DNA of 64,000 bases from Nocardia abscessus NBRC 100374 (GTDB lineage: Bacteria > Actinomycetota > Actinomycetes > Mycobacteriales > Mycobacteriaceae): contig NZ_BAFP01000272.1 of the NCBI RefSeq assembly GCF_000308455.1, positions 62,001-126,000 of the forward strand, written 5' to 3'. The notes under the pieces were generated by a model that searched no databases, was not told the DNA's origin, and saw nothing but the letters and a program-made list of their open reading frames with translations. Shown here piece by piece: positions 17,458-26,204 of the stretch; the first letter of the stretch is position 1, and each line of letters opens with the position of its first letter. The translations under genes were made by a program, and so were the position numbers.

Positions 17458-17771
17458 TCCCTGTCTCCTAAGTTCGTAGAACCGTGTGATGCACACAGCG
17501 GCCACGTTATTTGCGGCTCGCTGCGCGGCGCTTCTCGATTCCTGATCGGTTCGTCGGCGCGCACGTATGGCGCCGCGGAACCGATGGAACGCAAGATGGC
17601 GCGCCCGAGCGATTCGAAGACTCGGGCGGTCGGCGAGCCCGCACAGGTGCTGGCCGCACTGTCACGCGGCAGGAAAAAACAGGTATGTCCCGGGTCATTC
17701 GGCCGACGCGCGGCGCGGCCTGTCGAGGCAGGCTGGAGCGGACTTTGCCAGCACCCTCTCGGGAGGCTCGT
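17458..17771. other. Intergenic region upstream of second DUF35 gene
   Basis: 314 bases between divergent genes. It contains AGGTATGTCCC at 17681-17691, 91 bases before the DUF35 start, matching the element in front of the first DUF35 gene. I see no convincing coding sequence. Confidence 0.4.
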
Positions 17772-18263
17772 ATGCACACGAACAAGGTGAACAACGCTTC
17801 GAATGTCGGCAGCGACGGCAGCGCACTGTGCCGGAATGGCATGTTGATGCTCTACCTCTGCGTGCAGTGCGACAAGTTGCTCGCGCCGATAACGGCTGCC
17901 TGTTCGTCCTGCGGATCGGACGAACTCGAGAGTGTGCCATCGTCGGGCACGGGTTCCGTCGTGTCATGGCGGGTGGTGGATCGCGCCCCGGCCGACCGGC
18001 ATGGTGAGTTGGTGCCGCTGACGATCGCCATCGTCGAACTCGACGAAGGGCCGTTGGTATACACGTCCATCGAAGGGGAGATCCCCTCGTCGCCGGGCCG
18101 TCCGATGCGCGTCCGCTTCCAGCCCCACCCCCGCGAAGGCAGGTTCCCTGTCTTCGCGGTCAGTACCGATGAGCCATCGCTGACCCGAGCGACCCGGCCT
18201 GGGCGGTCGCACTGCTCACCCGGGGTCGCTCGCGCCCACCGGAATGTCGGTGGAGTGGAGTAG
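17772..18263 (+). CDS. DUF35 OB-fold zinc-ribbon protein
   Basis: A 163-residue protein with a CxxC...CxxC zinc ribbon (CVQCDKLLAP, CSSCGSDELE) followed by an OB-fold (GTGSVVSWRVVDRAP, LTIAIVELDEGPLVYT, RPMRVRFQP). It is clearly paralogous to the N-terminal half of the protein at 10112 but lacks the DUF3263-like extension; its C-terminus past PVFAV is unconserved. Such proteins usually pair with thiolase or acyl-CoA enzymes. ATG 17772 follows GGGAGG. The next gene starts nine bases after its stop and may be co-transcribed. Confidence 0.72.
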   Translation: MHTNKVNNASNVGSDGSALCRNGMLMLYLCVQCDKLLAPITAACSSCGSDELESVPSSGTGSVVSWRVVDRAPADRHGELVPLTIAIVELDEGPLVYTSIEGEIPSSPGRPMRVRFQPHPREGRFPVFAVSTDEPSLTRATRPGRSHCSPGVARAHRNVGGVE

Positions 18264-18272
18264 GCAGAGGTC

Positions 18273-19377
18273 ATGACTCGATCCGCCAGAGCTCCCGACC
18301 CCTTCCTGCCCACCTCGGGCCCCCGCCTGCTGGACGTCCGTCGGCTGTGGGCCGAACCGGACGCGCTGGCGAGCCCGCGCGGCCGGCAGGTGCGCGCGCG
18401 CTTCCCCGATGCCGAGGTCATCACCGTCGCCTCGCACTGGAAGATCGACGAGCTGCACGGCAACGCGGGCAACATCGACCGCTGGATCCGGGTCAAGACC
18501 GAGGACCTCGTGCTCGGGATCAAGAAGTCGCTGACGGCCCGGGAGAACGGTCGCTCGGCCGACTGGATCGCACCCTCGACGTCCAACGGCTGCGCGATGG
18601 CGTGCGCCTACTGCTACGTCCCCCCGCCGCAAGGGCTACGCCAACCCGATCACGGTGTTCACGAACATCGACAAGATCATCGGCTACCTCGCAGGTCACG
18701 TGCGCAGGCAGGGGCCCAAGACCGTGCCGAACCAGTGCGACCCCCACGCGTGGGTCTACGACCTTGGCGAGAACAGCGACTGCTCGGTCGACGCCCTGGT
18801 CAGCGACAACGTCGCCGACCTGATCACTGCGTTCGGCGCGTGGCCCACCGCGAAGGCGTCGTTCGCCACCAAGTACGTCAACCGGGACCTGCTCGACCTC
18901 GACCCCCGCGGGCGTACCCGGATCAGGTTCTCGCTCATGCCCGAGGCCGACTCCCAGCTGCTCGACCTGCGCACCACGCCGATCCGGCAGCGGATCGCCG
19001 CGATCGACGACTTCGTGGCAGCGGGCTACGAGGTGCACGTCAACTTTTCGCCTGTGGTCGTCCGTCCCGGGTGGGAGGAGGACTGGGCGGAGCTGCTGGA
19101 TCAGCTCTCGGACGGCACGGGTTCCGCGTTCAAGGCCCAGGCCGCTGCGGAGATCATCATGCTCACGCACAACGAGCAATTGCACGAACTCAACCTCGGC
19201 TGGCATCCGAAGTCCGAGGAACTGTTGTGGCGCCCGGAGATCCAGCAGGCCAAGCGCTCCCAATCGGGCATGTGGAACGTGCGCTATCGCAACAACGTCA
19301 AGGCCGCCGGGGTCGAGACGCTGACCGACCTCATTGCCCAGCGGGCACCCTGGTTGACGGTGCGCTACGCGTTCTGA
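18273..19377 (+). pseudogene. Spore-photoproduct-lyase-like radical SAM gene, frameshifted
   Basis: Two adjoining frames together encode a ~367-residue protein of the spore photoproduct lyase family: the first (from ATG 18273) carries the radical-SAM cluster motif CAMACAYC, and the second resumes with KGYANPITVFTNIDKIIG and runs to the stop at 19377. The break is a run of six C at 18620-18625; with five C the frame reads through YVPRRKGYANP, as expected. A single-base insertion or a sequencing error in the run explains it. If the frame is intact in the cell, the enzyme would be a DNA-repair or radical-SAM enzyme; as written it is cut soon after the Fe-S motif. Confidence 0.8.
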
Positions 19378-19493
19378 ACCGCCGAGTTGCCCTCCGCCGA
19401 ACGCCATCTGGGTCGACGGTCGTCAACAGGTGACAGGGGTGCACCTGCGCTTCGGCCGGTCGATCGATCAGCCGACGCGGTTGCGGGCGCAGC

Positions 19494-20123
19494 TCACCGC
19501 TGAGTCCCTCCGTGCGGCACCAGAGGAGCGTCGGGCCGCACGTGCGCACGCATCCCTTGCAAGCCGAACAGGATGAGAAGCTCCACCACGCCGCCGTCGG
19601 CGCTGCCCAGCCAGTGCGGCAAGGACGTGTCGAATTCGGCTGCCTCACCGGCCGACAACGTCAGGTCGCGCTCGCCGAGCACCAGCCGCAGGCGACCGTT
19701 GAGCACGTACAGCCACTCGAAGCCTTCGTGCGTTTGCGGCGTCGGTTCCAGCGGTTCCGGCCGAGCGGGGATGATCATCTTGAACGCCTGGGTACCGCCG
19801 GGCCGGCGGGAAAGCGGAATGAAGATCATCCCGAACCGCCGGATCGGCTTCAGGTGGACCCGGGGGTCGCCGGTGCGGGGGGCGCCGACGAGCTCGTCCA
19901 GCGGAACGTCGTAGGTGCGTGCCAGCGGCAGCAGCAACTCCAGACTCGCCCGGCGCTGCCCGCTCTCCAGCCGCGACAGGGTGCTCTCCGACACCCCGGT
20001 CCGCACTGCGAGATCGGCGAGGGTGATGCCGCGGTCGCGTCGCAGCGCACGCAGCCGCGGCCCCACCGCGTCGAGTACATCGTTTGTTTCGGGGTCCACG
20101 AGCCCATCTTGCCGGAACCGCAA
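19494..20123 (-). CDS. XRE-family regulator with cupin domain
   Basis: A 209-residue two-domain regulator: an N-terminal XRE helix-turn-helix (LRALRRDRGITLADLAVRT, STLSRLESGQRRASLELLLPLA) and a C-terminal cupin (HEGFEWLYVLNGRLRLVLGE, SAGEAAEFDTSLPHWLG) that likely senses a small molecule. It is divergent from the methyltransferase at 20187 with a 63-base gap, an arrangement common for this regulator/methyltransferase pair, so it probably controls that gene. GTG 20099 is a possible shorter start. Confidence 0.87.
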   Translation of the reverse strand: MRFRQDGLVDPETNDVLDAVGPRLRALRRDRGITLADLAVRTGVSESTLSRLESGQRRASLELLLPLARTYDVPLDELVGAPRTGDPRVHLKPIRRFGMIFIPLSRRPGGTQAFKMIIPARPEPLEPTPQTHEGFEWLYVLNGRLRLVLGERDLTLSAGEAAEFDTSLPHWLGSADGGVVELLILFGLQGMRAHVRPDAPLVPHGGTQR

Positions 20124-20186
20124 GATTTCGTGCCAGATCGCGGTGTGCGCGGCGAGACTGAGCGCGTCCCGACACTAGGAGCCTCG

Positions 20187-20813
20187 ATGAGCACCACCGA
20201 TGCGGTCACATTCTGGGACGGCGTCTACGCCGCCCGACCGGAAGCCACCGCCCCGCAGCCGAATTACCGTCTCGCCGAGTTGGTTTCGAGCCTGCCGCCC
20301 GGAAAGATGTTGGATCTGGGATGCGGCGCAGGTGGCGACGCACTGTGGCTCGCCCACCGGGGTTGGCACGTCACCGCCATCGACATCTCGGCCGTCGCGG
20401 TCGGGCGGCTCGGCCGCCTCGCCATCTCACACGGCCTCGGCGACCGCATCGTCGCCGAGCGGCACGACCTGCGCGAATCCTTCCCGCAGGGCCGGTTCGA
20501 CCTGATCTGCGCCCACTACCTGCACACCCCCTTCGACCTGGATCGGGCAACCGTCCTGCGCGCGGCCGCGCAGGCGCTGCGTTCGAGTGGGCGGCTGCTG
20601 GTCGTCGACCACGGATCCACCGCGCCGTGGTCATGGAACCAGGATCCCGACCTGCGGTACCCGACCCCCCACGAGGTCGCCGCGGGAATCGGGCTCGACC
20701 CGGCGACATGGACGGTCGAGCGGGCTGACGCACCCCACCGGATCGCGACCGGACCGGACGGGCGCACCGCCGAGGTCACCGACCACGTCCTGCTCATCCG
20801 CCGCACCGCCTGA
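20187..20813 (+). CDS. SAM-dependent methyltransferase
   Basis: A 208-residue class I methyltransferase with the SAM-binding motif MLDLGCGAGGDALWLA and the following acidic VTAIDIS. Its length and sequence resemble small thiol- or metalloid-type methyltransferases annotated generically in actinobacteria; the substrate is unknown. ATG 20187 follows TAGGAG. It is divergent from the XRE-cupin gene and begins a run of three plus-strand genes. Confidence 0.85.
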   Translation: MSTTDAVTFWDGVYAARPEATAPQPNYRLAELVSSLPPGKMLDLGCGAGGDALWLAHRGWHVTAIDISAVAVGRLGRLAISHGLGDRIVAERHDLRESFPQGRFDLICAHYLHTPFDLDRATVLRAAAQALRSSGRLLVVDHGSTAPWSWNQDPDLRYPTPHEVAAGIGLDPATWTVERADAPHRIATGPDGRTAEVTDHVLLIRRTA

Positions 20814-20850
20814 CCAGCCGCCGAAGCCGCTCCCGCTGGAAGGAGCCACC

Positions 20851-21351
20851 ATGCCCACCGCCTCCCACCGCAACCGCCGCGGCGACAACCCGCCGCCCCG
20901 GACCGGAAGCACCGAGGCCGAAACCCTGCGCGGTTTCCTCGACTACCTGCGGACCTCGATCGCAGCGAAGGTCGAAGGCGCCGCCGAACCGGAGGTCCGA
21001 ACAGCCGCAGTGCCGTCGGGCACGAACCTGCTCGGACTGCTCGAGCACCTCACTTTCGTCGAGCGCTCGACGTTCCTGGGAGACACAGTCACCAACTGGC
21101 AGGCGACCTTCCAGGCCGCGCCGGCCGACAGCGTCGCCGACGTCGTCGCCCGCTACCGGCAAACGGTCGAACACGCGAACAAAGTGCTCGATGAATGCAC
21201 CGAACTCGGCGCACCCGTCCCCCGGCGGCGGCCGAACAGCCCCGTTCCCAGCCTCCGCTGGGCACTCACCCACATGATCGAGGAAACCGCCCGACACGCC
21301 GGCCACGCAGACATCCTCCGCGAACTGATCGACGGCGCGACAGGCCGCTGA
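20851..21351 (+). CDS. DinB family (DUF664) protein
   Basis: A 166-residue four-helix-bundle protein of the DinB/DUF664 type. The metal ligands are visible as His in LLEHLTFVER and two His in THMIEETARHAGHADIL. Actinobacterial members include mycothiol-dependent transferases, so a thiol-dependent detoxification role is possible but not proven. A strong AAGGAG precedes ATG 20851. It is 38 bases downstream of the methyltransferase. Confidence 0.88.
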   Translation: MPTASHRNRRGDNPPPRTGSTEAETLRGFLDYLRTSIAAKVEGAAEPEVRTAAVPSGTNLLGLLEHLTFVERSTFLGDTVTNWQATFQAAPADSVADVVARYRQTVEHANKVLDECTELGAPVPRRRPNSPVPSLRWALTHMIEETARHAGHADILRELIDGATGR

Positions 21352-21375
21352 CATCTTGTCCAGGAAAAGGACCAC

Positions 21376-22401
21376 ATGATCACCGTGACCCGGCCGCCGA
21401 CGCGCGCCCTCCTCCGACCCGCACGCGCGATGGTTGCCGTCGCGCTCACCCTCCTGATCACGATGGGCGCCGCAGCCTGCTCCGCCACCACCCATGACGT
21501 CGCCCCCTACGCCACCGCCACCCAGGGCGACCCCGCGTTCGAGGAGACTTTCCGGCACGAGTTCGCCGACGTCGACGGTGTCGGTATGCACTATGTGACC
21601 GGCGGTAGCGGCACGCCGGTCGTCCTGATCCACGGCTGGCCACAGACCTGGTACGGCTGGTGGCCGATCATGCCCGCACTCGCCGAACACCACACCGTCT
21701 ACGCCCTCGATCTCCCCGGACTGGGCGACAGCACCGGCTCACCGACCGGCTACGACAAGGCCACCCTCGCGCGATACATACACACCCTCATCGCCGACCA
21801 GCTCGGAGTGCGCGACGCCCGCGTCATCGGCCATGACTTCGGCGCCGCCGTCGCATTCCAGTACGCCGCTCAATTCCCCGCCGACACCACACGTCTCGGC
21901 TATCTCGACCTGCCGCTGCCTGGGCCCGCGATCGATGCGCCCACATACCGCTCACTGAGCTGGCACGTCGCCTTCCACACCCAGCGGCGGGTCCCCGAAA
22001 CGGTGGTCGGCGACGACGTCCGCGAGTACCTGGCCTTGTTCTACCCACAAGTCTCCTTCGGCGGAACGGCATTCGGCGGCACGTCGGACCGAGCCCCCTT
22101 CACCGACGCCGAGATCACTGAATTCGCACGCAGTTACAGCAGGCCCGAGGTCCTCGCAGGCGGCTTCGAGCTCTACCGCACCCTCGACAAAGACGTCCGC
22201 GACACCATGGCGGCAGCACCGACACATGTCCCGACCCTTCTCCTGACCGCCCAGGGGCAACTCGATGCGGTCCGAGCCACCGTGTCCCCACGTCTGACCA
22301 ATATCGTGCAAGCCGTGGACGTGCCGCGCGCGGGGCACTGGCTCGTCGAGGAGAATCCCCAGTTCGTCACCGCGGAACTACTGCGCTTCCTCGATCGATG
22401 A
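21376..22401 (+). CDS. Exported alpha/beta hydrolase, epoxide-hydrolase-like
   Basis: A 341-residue lipoprotein enzyme. The N-terminus has a signal sequence with an AAAC lipobox (Cys near residue 35). The catalytic domain has the oxyanion motif HGWPQTWYGWW and the nucleophile elbow GHDFGA, where Asp replaces Ser, as in epoxide hydrolases and haloalkane dehalogenases; the His is in RAGHWLVEENP. It probably acts outside the membrane on epoxide- or ester-like compounds. ATG 21376 lies 25 bases after the DinB gene, with AAGGA upstream. Confidence 0.86.
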   Translation: MITVTRPPTRALLRPARAMVAVALTLLITMGAAACSATTHDVAPYATATQGDPAFEETFRHEFADVDGVGMHYVTGGSGTPVVLIHGWPQTWYGWWPIMPALAEHHTVYALDLPGLGDSTGSPTGYDKATLARYIHTLIADQLGVRDARVIGHDFGAAVAFQYAAQFPADTTRLGYLDLPLPGPAIDAPTYRSLSWHVAFHTQRRVPETVVGDDVREYLALFYPQVSFGGTAFGGTSDRAPFTDAEITEFARSYSRPEVLAGGFELYRTLDKDVRDTMAAAPTHVPTLLLTAQGQLDAVRATVSPRLTNIVQAVDVPRAGHWLVEENPQFVTAELLRFLDR

Positions 22402-22426
22402 CACCGCAATGGATCGAGAGACAGAA

Positions 22427-23854
22427 CTAGAGCAACCATCTGTTGTCCTCGTCGCGGTACCGCCTGGGCATATCGAGCCTGCCGGGGTCCGCGAGGTTCG
22501 GCAGATCGGGGAAATCGTGACGGTCATGGGCGGCGGAGTGTTTCCACTGATGGGTCTTTCCCTTGGAAATGCCGTCGCTCAGTGAAAACAATATCGCGAG
22601 CGTCAGCACGACGAGAATCATCAATATGAGGCGGGGGACGCCTTCGATCCCGGGCCAGACGCGAATCATCCCGCCCCCGGTCAGCGTGCACGCGCCCACG
22701 GCGAGGAAGCTGGGCAGGATCTTGCCGTGATTGTCATCGATGAACCCGGACTCCGCCAGCCATCGGCATCTCCGGGCGCTCATCGGATGCGTCTGCCAGC
22801 TCTCGGCGAGCCGGGTGAGGATCCAGCCCATGACCCCGGCGATCAGAGCGAGCGGGCGGCGAACTCCATCGGTCCAGCGCAGGGGAGACAACCAGCCTGC
22901 GCGACGGATCTCCGCCAGCGCATCGGTGCCGCCCTCGAGCGCCGCCCACACCTCGGGGTCGGCTCCCCATACACGTGCATCGTGATCGGCTACCTGCTCG
23001 CGGGTGCGTTGCAGGCCCGCGTAGATCAGATGGCCCGTGACGATCAGCGATCCTAGAAAAACCAACTCTCGCAACGGGTTCGCCGCAACGTTCGGCTGGG
23101 AATTGCTACCCGCCGGGACAAGGCCGGTCGACAACCAGAGATGCACTGCCGCGGCGGGTACGGCGACACCGACGACGAACGTCAGCCACAGTGCACGCGC
23201 ACCGTATCCGATCAGGACGTCTCGGTTGTGGACGTGGGCCAGTTCATGCAGCACCACCGCCCGGAAAATATCGGGCTGCCGCTGCCGCCTGCTCTGTCCC
23301 GTCCTGCTCAACTCCTCCTTGACCAGACCCGCGCCGAGGCAGATCGTCGGTCGGCCTCGACGGCGGATGGTGACAGCATCCGTGCTGCGATCGAAGATCG
23401 CGACAGCGAACTTCGGTGGGCGCGAGGTGAGTCCGGCGATCTCGACGAGGTCCTCGACCGTGGCCCGAAGCTGGGCGGGCACCGTCCCGAGCGTCGTACG
23501 CCGGGCCCACAGCGGCCCGATCCAGTAGATGACCAACGCCACGATCAGCACCGCAGCGGTCCACCAAAGCGCCGGCCGCACCGCCTGGGACACGGTTGCC
23601 GGAAGGCAATGAGAATACCGGCCGAATCCGGCCGGGAGTCGCAGCATCTCGACGTCCCATGGGTCGTCCGGATCGAATCCGGCCGCGTCCAGACAGCGTC
23701 GGTACGCGGCTTCGCCCTTCAAGGCCAGCAGCATCCGGCTGGACAGTATGAGCGACCATGCCGGGATCACCGCCAGCAGCAGTACGCAACGGCGGCGAGT
23801 ACCCCAGGACAGAAAGCCGCGATGCCGCCGCGCACCGTCGGCGTTCCTGGTCAC
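22427..23854 (-). CDS. M48-like membrane metallopeptidase
   Basis: A 475-residue membrane protein. Residues 203-207 are the zinc motif HELAH (LHELAHVHNRD), with the further acidic site in REQVADHDARVWG, as in M48 peptidases. Hydrophobic segments occur near the N-terminus (VLLLAVIPAWSLIL), before the catalytic part (TAAVLIVALVIYWIG) and several times after. It should cut membrane or membrane-adjacent proteins. Start GTG 23854 overlaps the upstream stop (GTGA), so it is coupled to the small upstream gene. The last ~70 residues are polar and unconserved. Confidence 0.82.
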   Translation of the reverse strand: MTRNADGARRHRGFLSWGTRRRCVLLLAVIPAWSLILSSRMLLALKGEAAYRRCLDAAGFDPDDPWDVEMLRLPAGFGRYSHCLPATVSQAVRPALWWTAAVLIVALVIYWIGPLWARRTTLGTVPAQLRATVEDLVEIAGLTSRPPKFAVAIFDRSTDAVTIRRRGRPTICLGAGLVKEELSRTGQSRRQRQPDIFRAVVLHELAHVHNRDVLIGYGARALWLTFVVGVAVPAAAVHLWLSTGLVPAGSNSQPNVAANPLRELVFLGSLIVTGHLIYAGLQRTREQVADHDARVWGADPEVWAALEGGTDALAEIRRAGWLSPLRWTDGVRRPLALIAGVMGWILTRLAESWQTHPMSARRCRWLAESGFIDDNHGKILPSFLAVGACTLTGGGMIRVWPGIEGVPRLILMILVVLTLAILFSLSDGISKGKTHQWKHSAAHDRHDFPDLPNLADPGRLDMPRRYRDEDNRWLL

Positions 23855-24318
23855 TGTCCGATATCCGGTTCGATCGCCCGGAGCCGGGCGACGACCTCCT
23901 CGGCCAGTTCCTCGGCCCGGGCGTTGTCGAATCCCCGCGCGACCGCGCCATCGACGACCTGGTGCCGCACGCGCCGCAGCGTCTCCGAATCCACCGGAGG
24001 CACAACGGGATCCGCCACACGCCGCCTGCCGACCATGGCGCGCACACGAGTGCCGATCCTGCTCGTGGCGGCATCGACGGCCTTTCCGGTCGCATGGTCG
24101 GAAAGTTGTTCGACCACCATCCAGACCAGCGGCAGCACGAACGGCGCGACATCGGCGAGCCCGAAACGTACCGGTCCCCGCCATCGCCCACCGGCGCGGC
24201 GCAGCGATCGGCTCACCTGCTCATCGTCCAAGGAATCCAGACTTTCCAGTAGCCACCGCTCTTCCGGAACCTTGCTTCCTACGACATCCCACACGATTTG
24301 GCGCACCGTCGTGACCAT
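23851..24318 (-). CDS. Partner protein of the M48 peptidase
   Basis: A 155-residue protein translated ahead of, and overlapping, the M48 gene. It has one hydrophobic stretch (LADVAPFVLPLVWMVVEQL, about residues 54-72) and an otherwise charged helical makeup. I do not recognise the family. Tight coupling suggests a regulator, substrate or assembly factor of the peptidase. ATG 24318 follows AGGGGG. Confidence 0.7.
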   Translation of the reverse strand: MVTTVRQIVWDVVGSKVPEERWLLESLDSLDDEQVSRSLRRAGGRWRGPVRFGLADVAPFVLPLVWMVVEQLSDHATGKAVDAATSRIGTRVRAMVGRRRVADPVVPPVDSETLRRVRHQVVDGAVARGFDNARAEELAEEVVARLRAIEPDIGQ

Positions 24319-24766
24319 GAGACCCCCTATTCGTCAAGCTCGCCGAAATTGTGATGGTACCGATCGGGCACATCGGGTGCGGCTCCCTCGCGATGACCGC
24401 ATCGGCTCACACGCGGTCAGTCTTCATGCGCCACCACGACGTTCCGCCTCCGGTGCAAAGGGGATCTCGACGAGGCACCTTCAGCTCAACCAGGCCCCCG
24501 GACCCTTGCCCGCACCCAGTACGACATCCCGGGCCGAGACCTTCCGATGTCCCACGGTGGCGGCTCGGTGCTCTTGCGCATGTACGAGCGCCGCAGCGGC
24601 CGTGAATGGCTCCGGGGGGGACCCGCCTGAATGGTTATCAAAGGGTGTCCGTTGTGTGGCTGTGCCGCGCTGTCAGCGCAGCCCCGCCTTTACCCGTTCA
24701 TTTTTCCAGTTCAGGGGTAGTCGACTGGCGTTAGGGTGAAGAGGGGAGAGTGCGAGGAGTCGAAAG
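24319..24766. other. 448-base gap without recognisable gene
   Basis: Lies between the divergent M48 operon and the coiled-coil membrane protein gene. Short frames exist but none has a family match, codon bias or ribosome-binding site I would trust. The last ~50 bases before 24767 are purine-rich and hold GAGGAG. Confidence 0.35.
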
Positions 24767-25177
24767 ATGAGCACCACCATTGTGATCGTGATCGTCGTCG
24801 CGGTTGTAGTTCTGCTTTTGGCCGGCGTATGGGTGTTGATGCGCAAACGGCGCGAACACCAGCGGGCCGAAGCCCGAGGCATTCGTGACCGCGCGGCGGA
24901 ACAAGCATTCGAGGTCGGTCAGCAGGAGGCGCGGGCGAAGGAGACCGCCGCCAAGAGCCGGGCGGCAAAGGCCGAAGCCGAGGCCAAGGCGGCGCAGGCC
25001 GAGCAACTTGCCCAGCAGGCGCACGTGCATCGCGGTGTGGCGGCGGATTCGCGAACCGAGCTGGACAAGGAGTGGGAGCGCGCGGATAAGGTCGATCCGG
25101 CCTCGAAGGCAGGTGAGTCGCAGCACAGGGCTGATCCTGATCAGCCGCCGCCGCCCAAAACCGGTGGCGTGGCGTGA
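24767..25177 (+). CDS. Membrane-anchored coiled-coil protein
   Basis: A 136-residue protein: an N-terminal transmembrane helix (residues ~4-24, IVIVIVVAVVVLLLAGVWVL) followed by basic residues and a long Ala/Glu/Lys/Gln-rich coiled coil to about residue 95, then a polar tail with PPPPK. The topology is likely N-out, C-in. No enzymatic motif is present. GAGGAG precedes ATG 24767. I recognise no named family; similar small proteins are common in Nocardia-like genomes. Confidence 0.72.
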   Translation: MSTTIVIVIVVAVVVLLLAGVWVLMRKRREHQRAEARGIRDRAAEQAFEVGQQEARAKETAAKSRAAKAEAEAKAAQAEQLAQQAHVHRGVAADSRTELDKEWERADKVDPASKAGESQHRADPDQPPPPKTGGVA

Positions 25178-25315
25178 ACCTTCCATCCCGCGGTTCGCAG
25201 CCGCCGGCGGAACCGGCGTAGTCGAGCACCGCGCGTCAGAACGCTCGATAGGCGGTTGGTAGCAACAGCCGCTGCGCGAAACAGTTGTCTGCCCAGCTCA
25301 GGGCCTAGATACATC

Positions 25316-25338
25316 GTATGTCTACAGTGTAGACTTAC
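25316..25338. promoter_or_regulatory. TetR-type operator upstream of the TetR gene
   Basis: A 7-1-7 perfect dyad GTCTACA-G-TGTAGAC (25320-25334) extends, after one mismatched pair, to GTA/TAC arms, giving a 23-bp operator 46 bases before the TetR start. Position and geometry fit autoregulation. Confidence 0.75.
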
Positions 25339-25383
25339 AACGATGACAGGACAGCGCTCCGACCGAGAGGAGGCGTTGATCCG

Positions 25384-26124
25384 ATGAGCCGTGTCAAGGC
25401 CGGACCGATCGGTTCCGCAGATTCCTCGGCAGACCGCGCCGCCCGCGTGAACCACGCGGGCAACCCGCTGACCCGGTCCGCGATGCTGGCGGCCGCCCTC
25501 GAGATCATCGATCGCGATAGTGTCGAGCGCCTGTCGATGCGGCGCCTCGGCCAAGCGCTCGACCGCGACCCGATGGTGCTCTACCGGCACGCGGCCAACA
25601 AAGCCGCACTCCTCGACGGAGTCGCCGAAAGCGTGCTCGAACAACTCACCGTCGACCCCACCGACCCGGACTGGCGCCGTCAACTGCGCATCATCGCCCG
25701 CGACTTCCGCCGACTGGCCGTAGCCCACCCGAACGTGGTTCCCCTGCTGGTCACCCACCCGCTGTCCACCCCGCTCGGACTGCGGCCGTTCGGCATCCTG
25801 CGGCCATTGGAACGCACCCTCGACCTGCTCACCCGAGCCGACTTCAGCAGTACCGACGCCCTGCACATCTACCGCGCGCTGTTCGGATTCCTCTATGGCC
25901 ACGTCCTCAACGAACTCCAGGAAATCATCGAACGCCCCGAGGAGACCGACGATGTACTGCGCCTCGGCCTGCACCGCTTACCGGTCGGCGAATTTCCCTT
26001 ACTTCGCGGCCTCGCCTCGGATCTGGCCGCCTACGAAGGCGGAGCCGAACTCGAACGCGGCCTCGACATCCTGATCAGTGGTCTCACCGAGACCATGGCA
26101 CCAGCCGCCACGCCGCCGAGATAG
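25384..26124 (+). CDS. TetR-family regulator (tetracycline-repressor C-domain type)
   Basis: A 246-residue repressor. The N-terminal helix-turn-helix (MLAAALEIIDRD, SMRRLGQALDRDPMVLYRHAANKAAL) is followed by the all-helical TetR_C domain (FGFLYGHVLNELQEI). A strong GAGAGGAGG precedes ATG 25384 and a near-perfect operator lies at 25316-25338. No obvious target operon is divergent from it; the flanking genes are unrelated in function, so it may regulate itself and distant genes. Confidence 0.88.
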   Translation: MSRVKAGPIGSADSSADRAARVNHAGNPLTRSAMLAAALEIIDRDSVERLSMRRLGQALDRDPMVLYRHAANKAALLDGVAESVLEQLTVDPTDPDWRRQLRIIARDFRRLAVAHPNVVPLLVTHPLSTPLGLRPFGILRPLERTLDLLTRADFSSTDALHIYRALFGFLYGHVLNELQEIIERPEETDDVLRLGLHRLPVGEFPLLRGLASDLAAYEGGAELERGLDILISGLTETMAPAATPPR

Positions 26125-26204
26125 GCGCCCAACGCCGGGCGTCAGGTTGACGGGTCCGGGGGGCGGACGGACTCGTGTTGGCCGCAGCCGTGGCGCGACC
26201 GGCG

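Noticed and set aside
22427..24184. A 585-residue minus-strand frame covering the whole M48 gene and beyond
   Set aside because: The extra N-terminal part is the shifted-frame shadow of the 155-residue partner gene; the GTG at 23854 starts the real protein.
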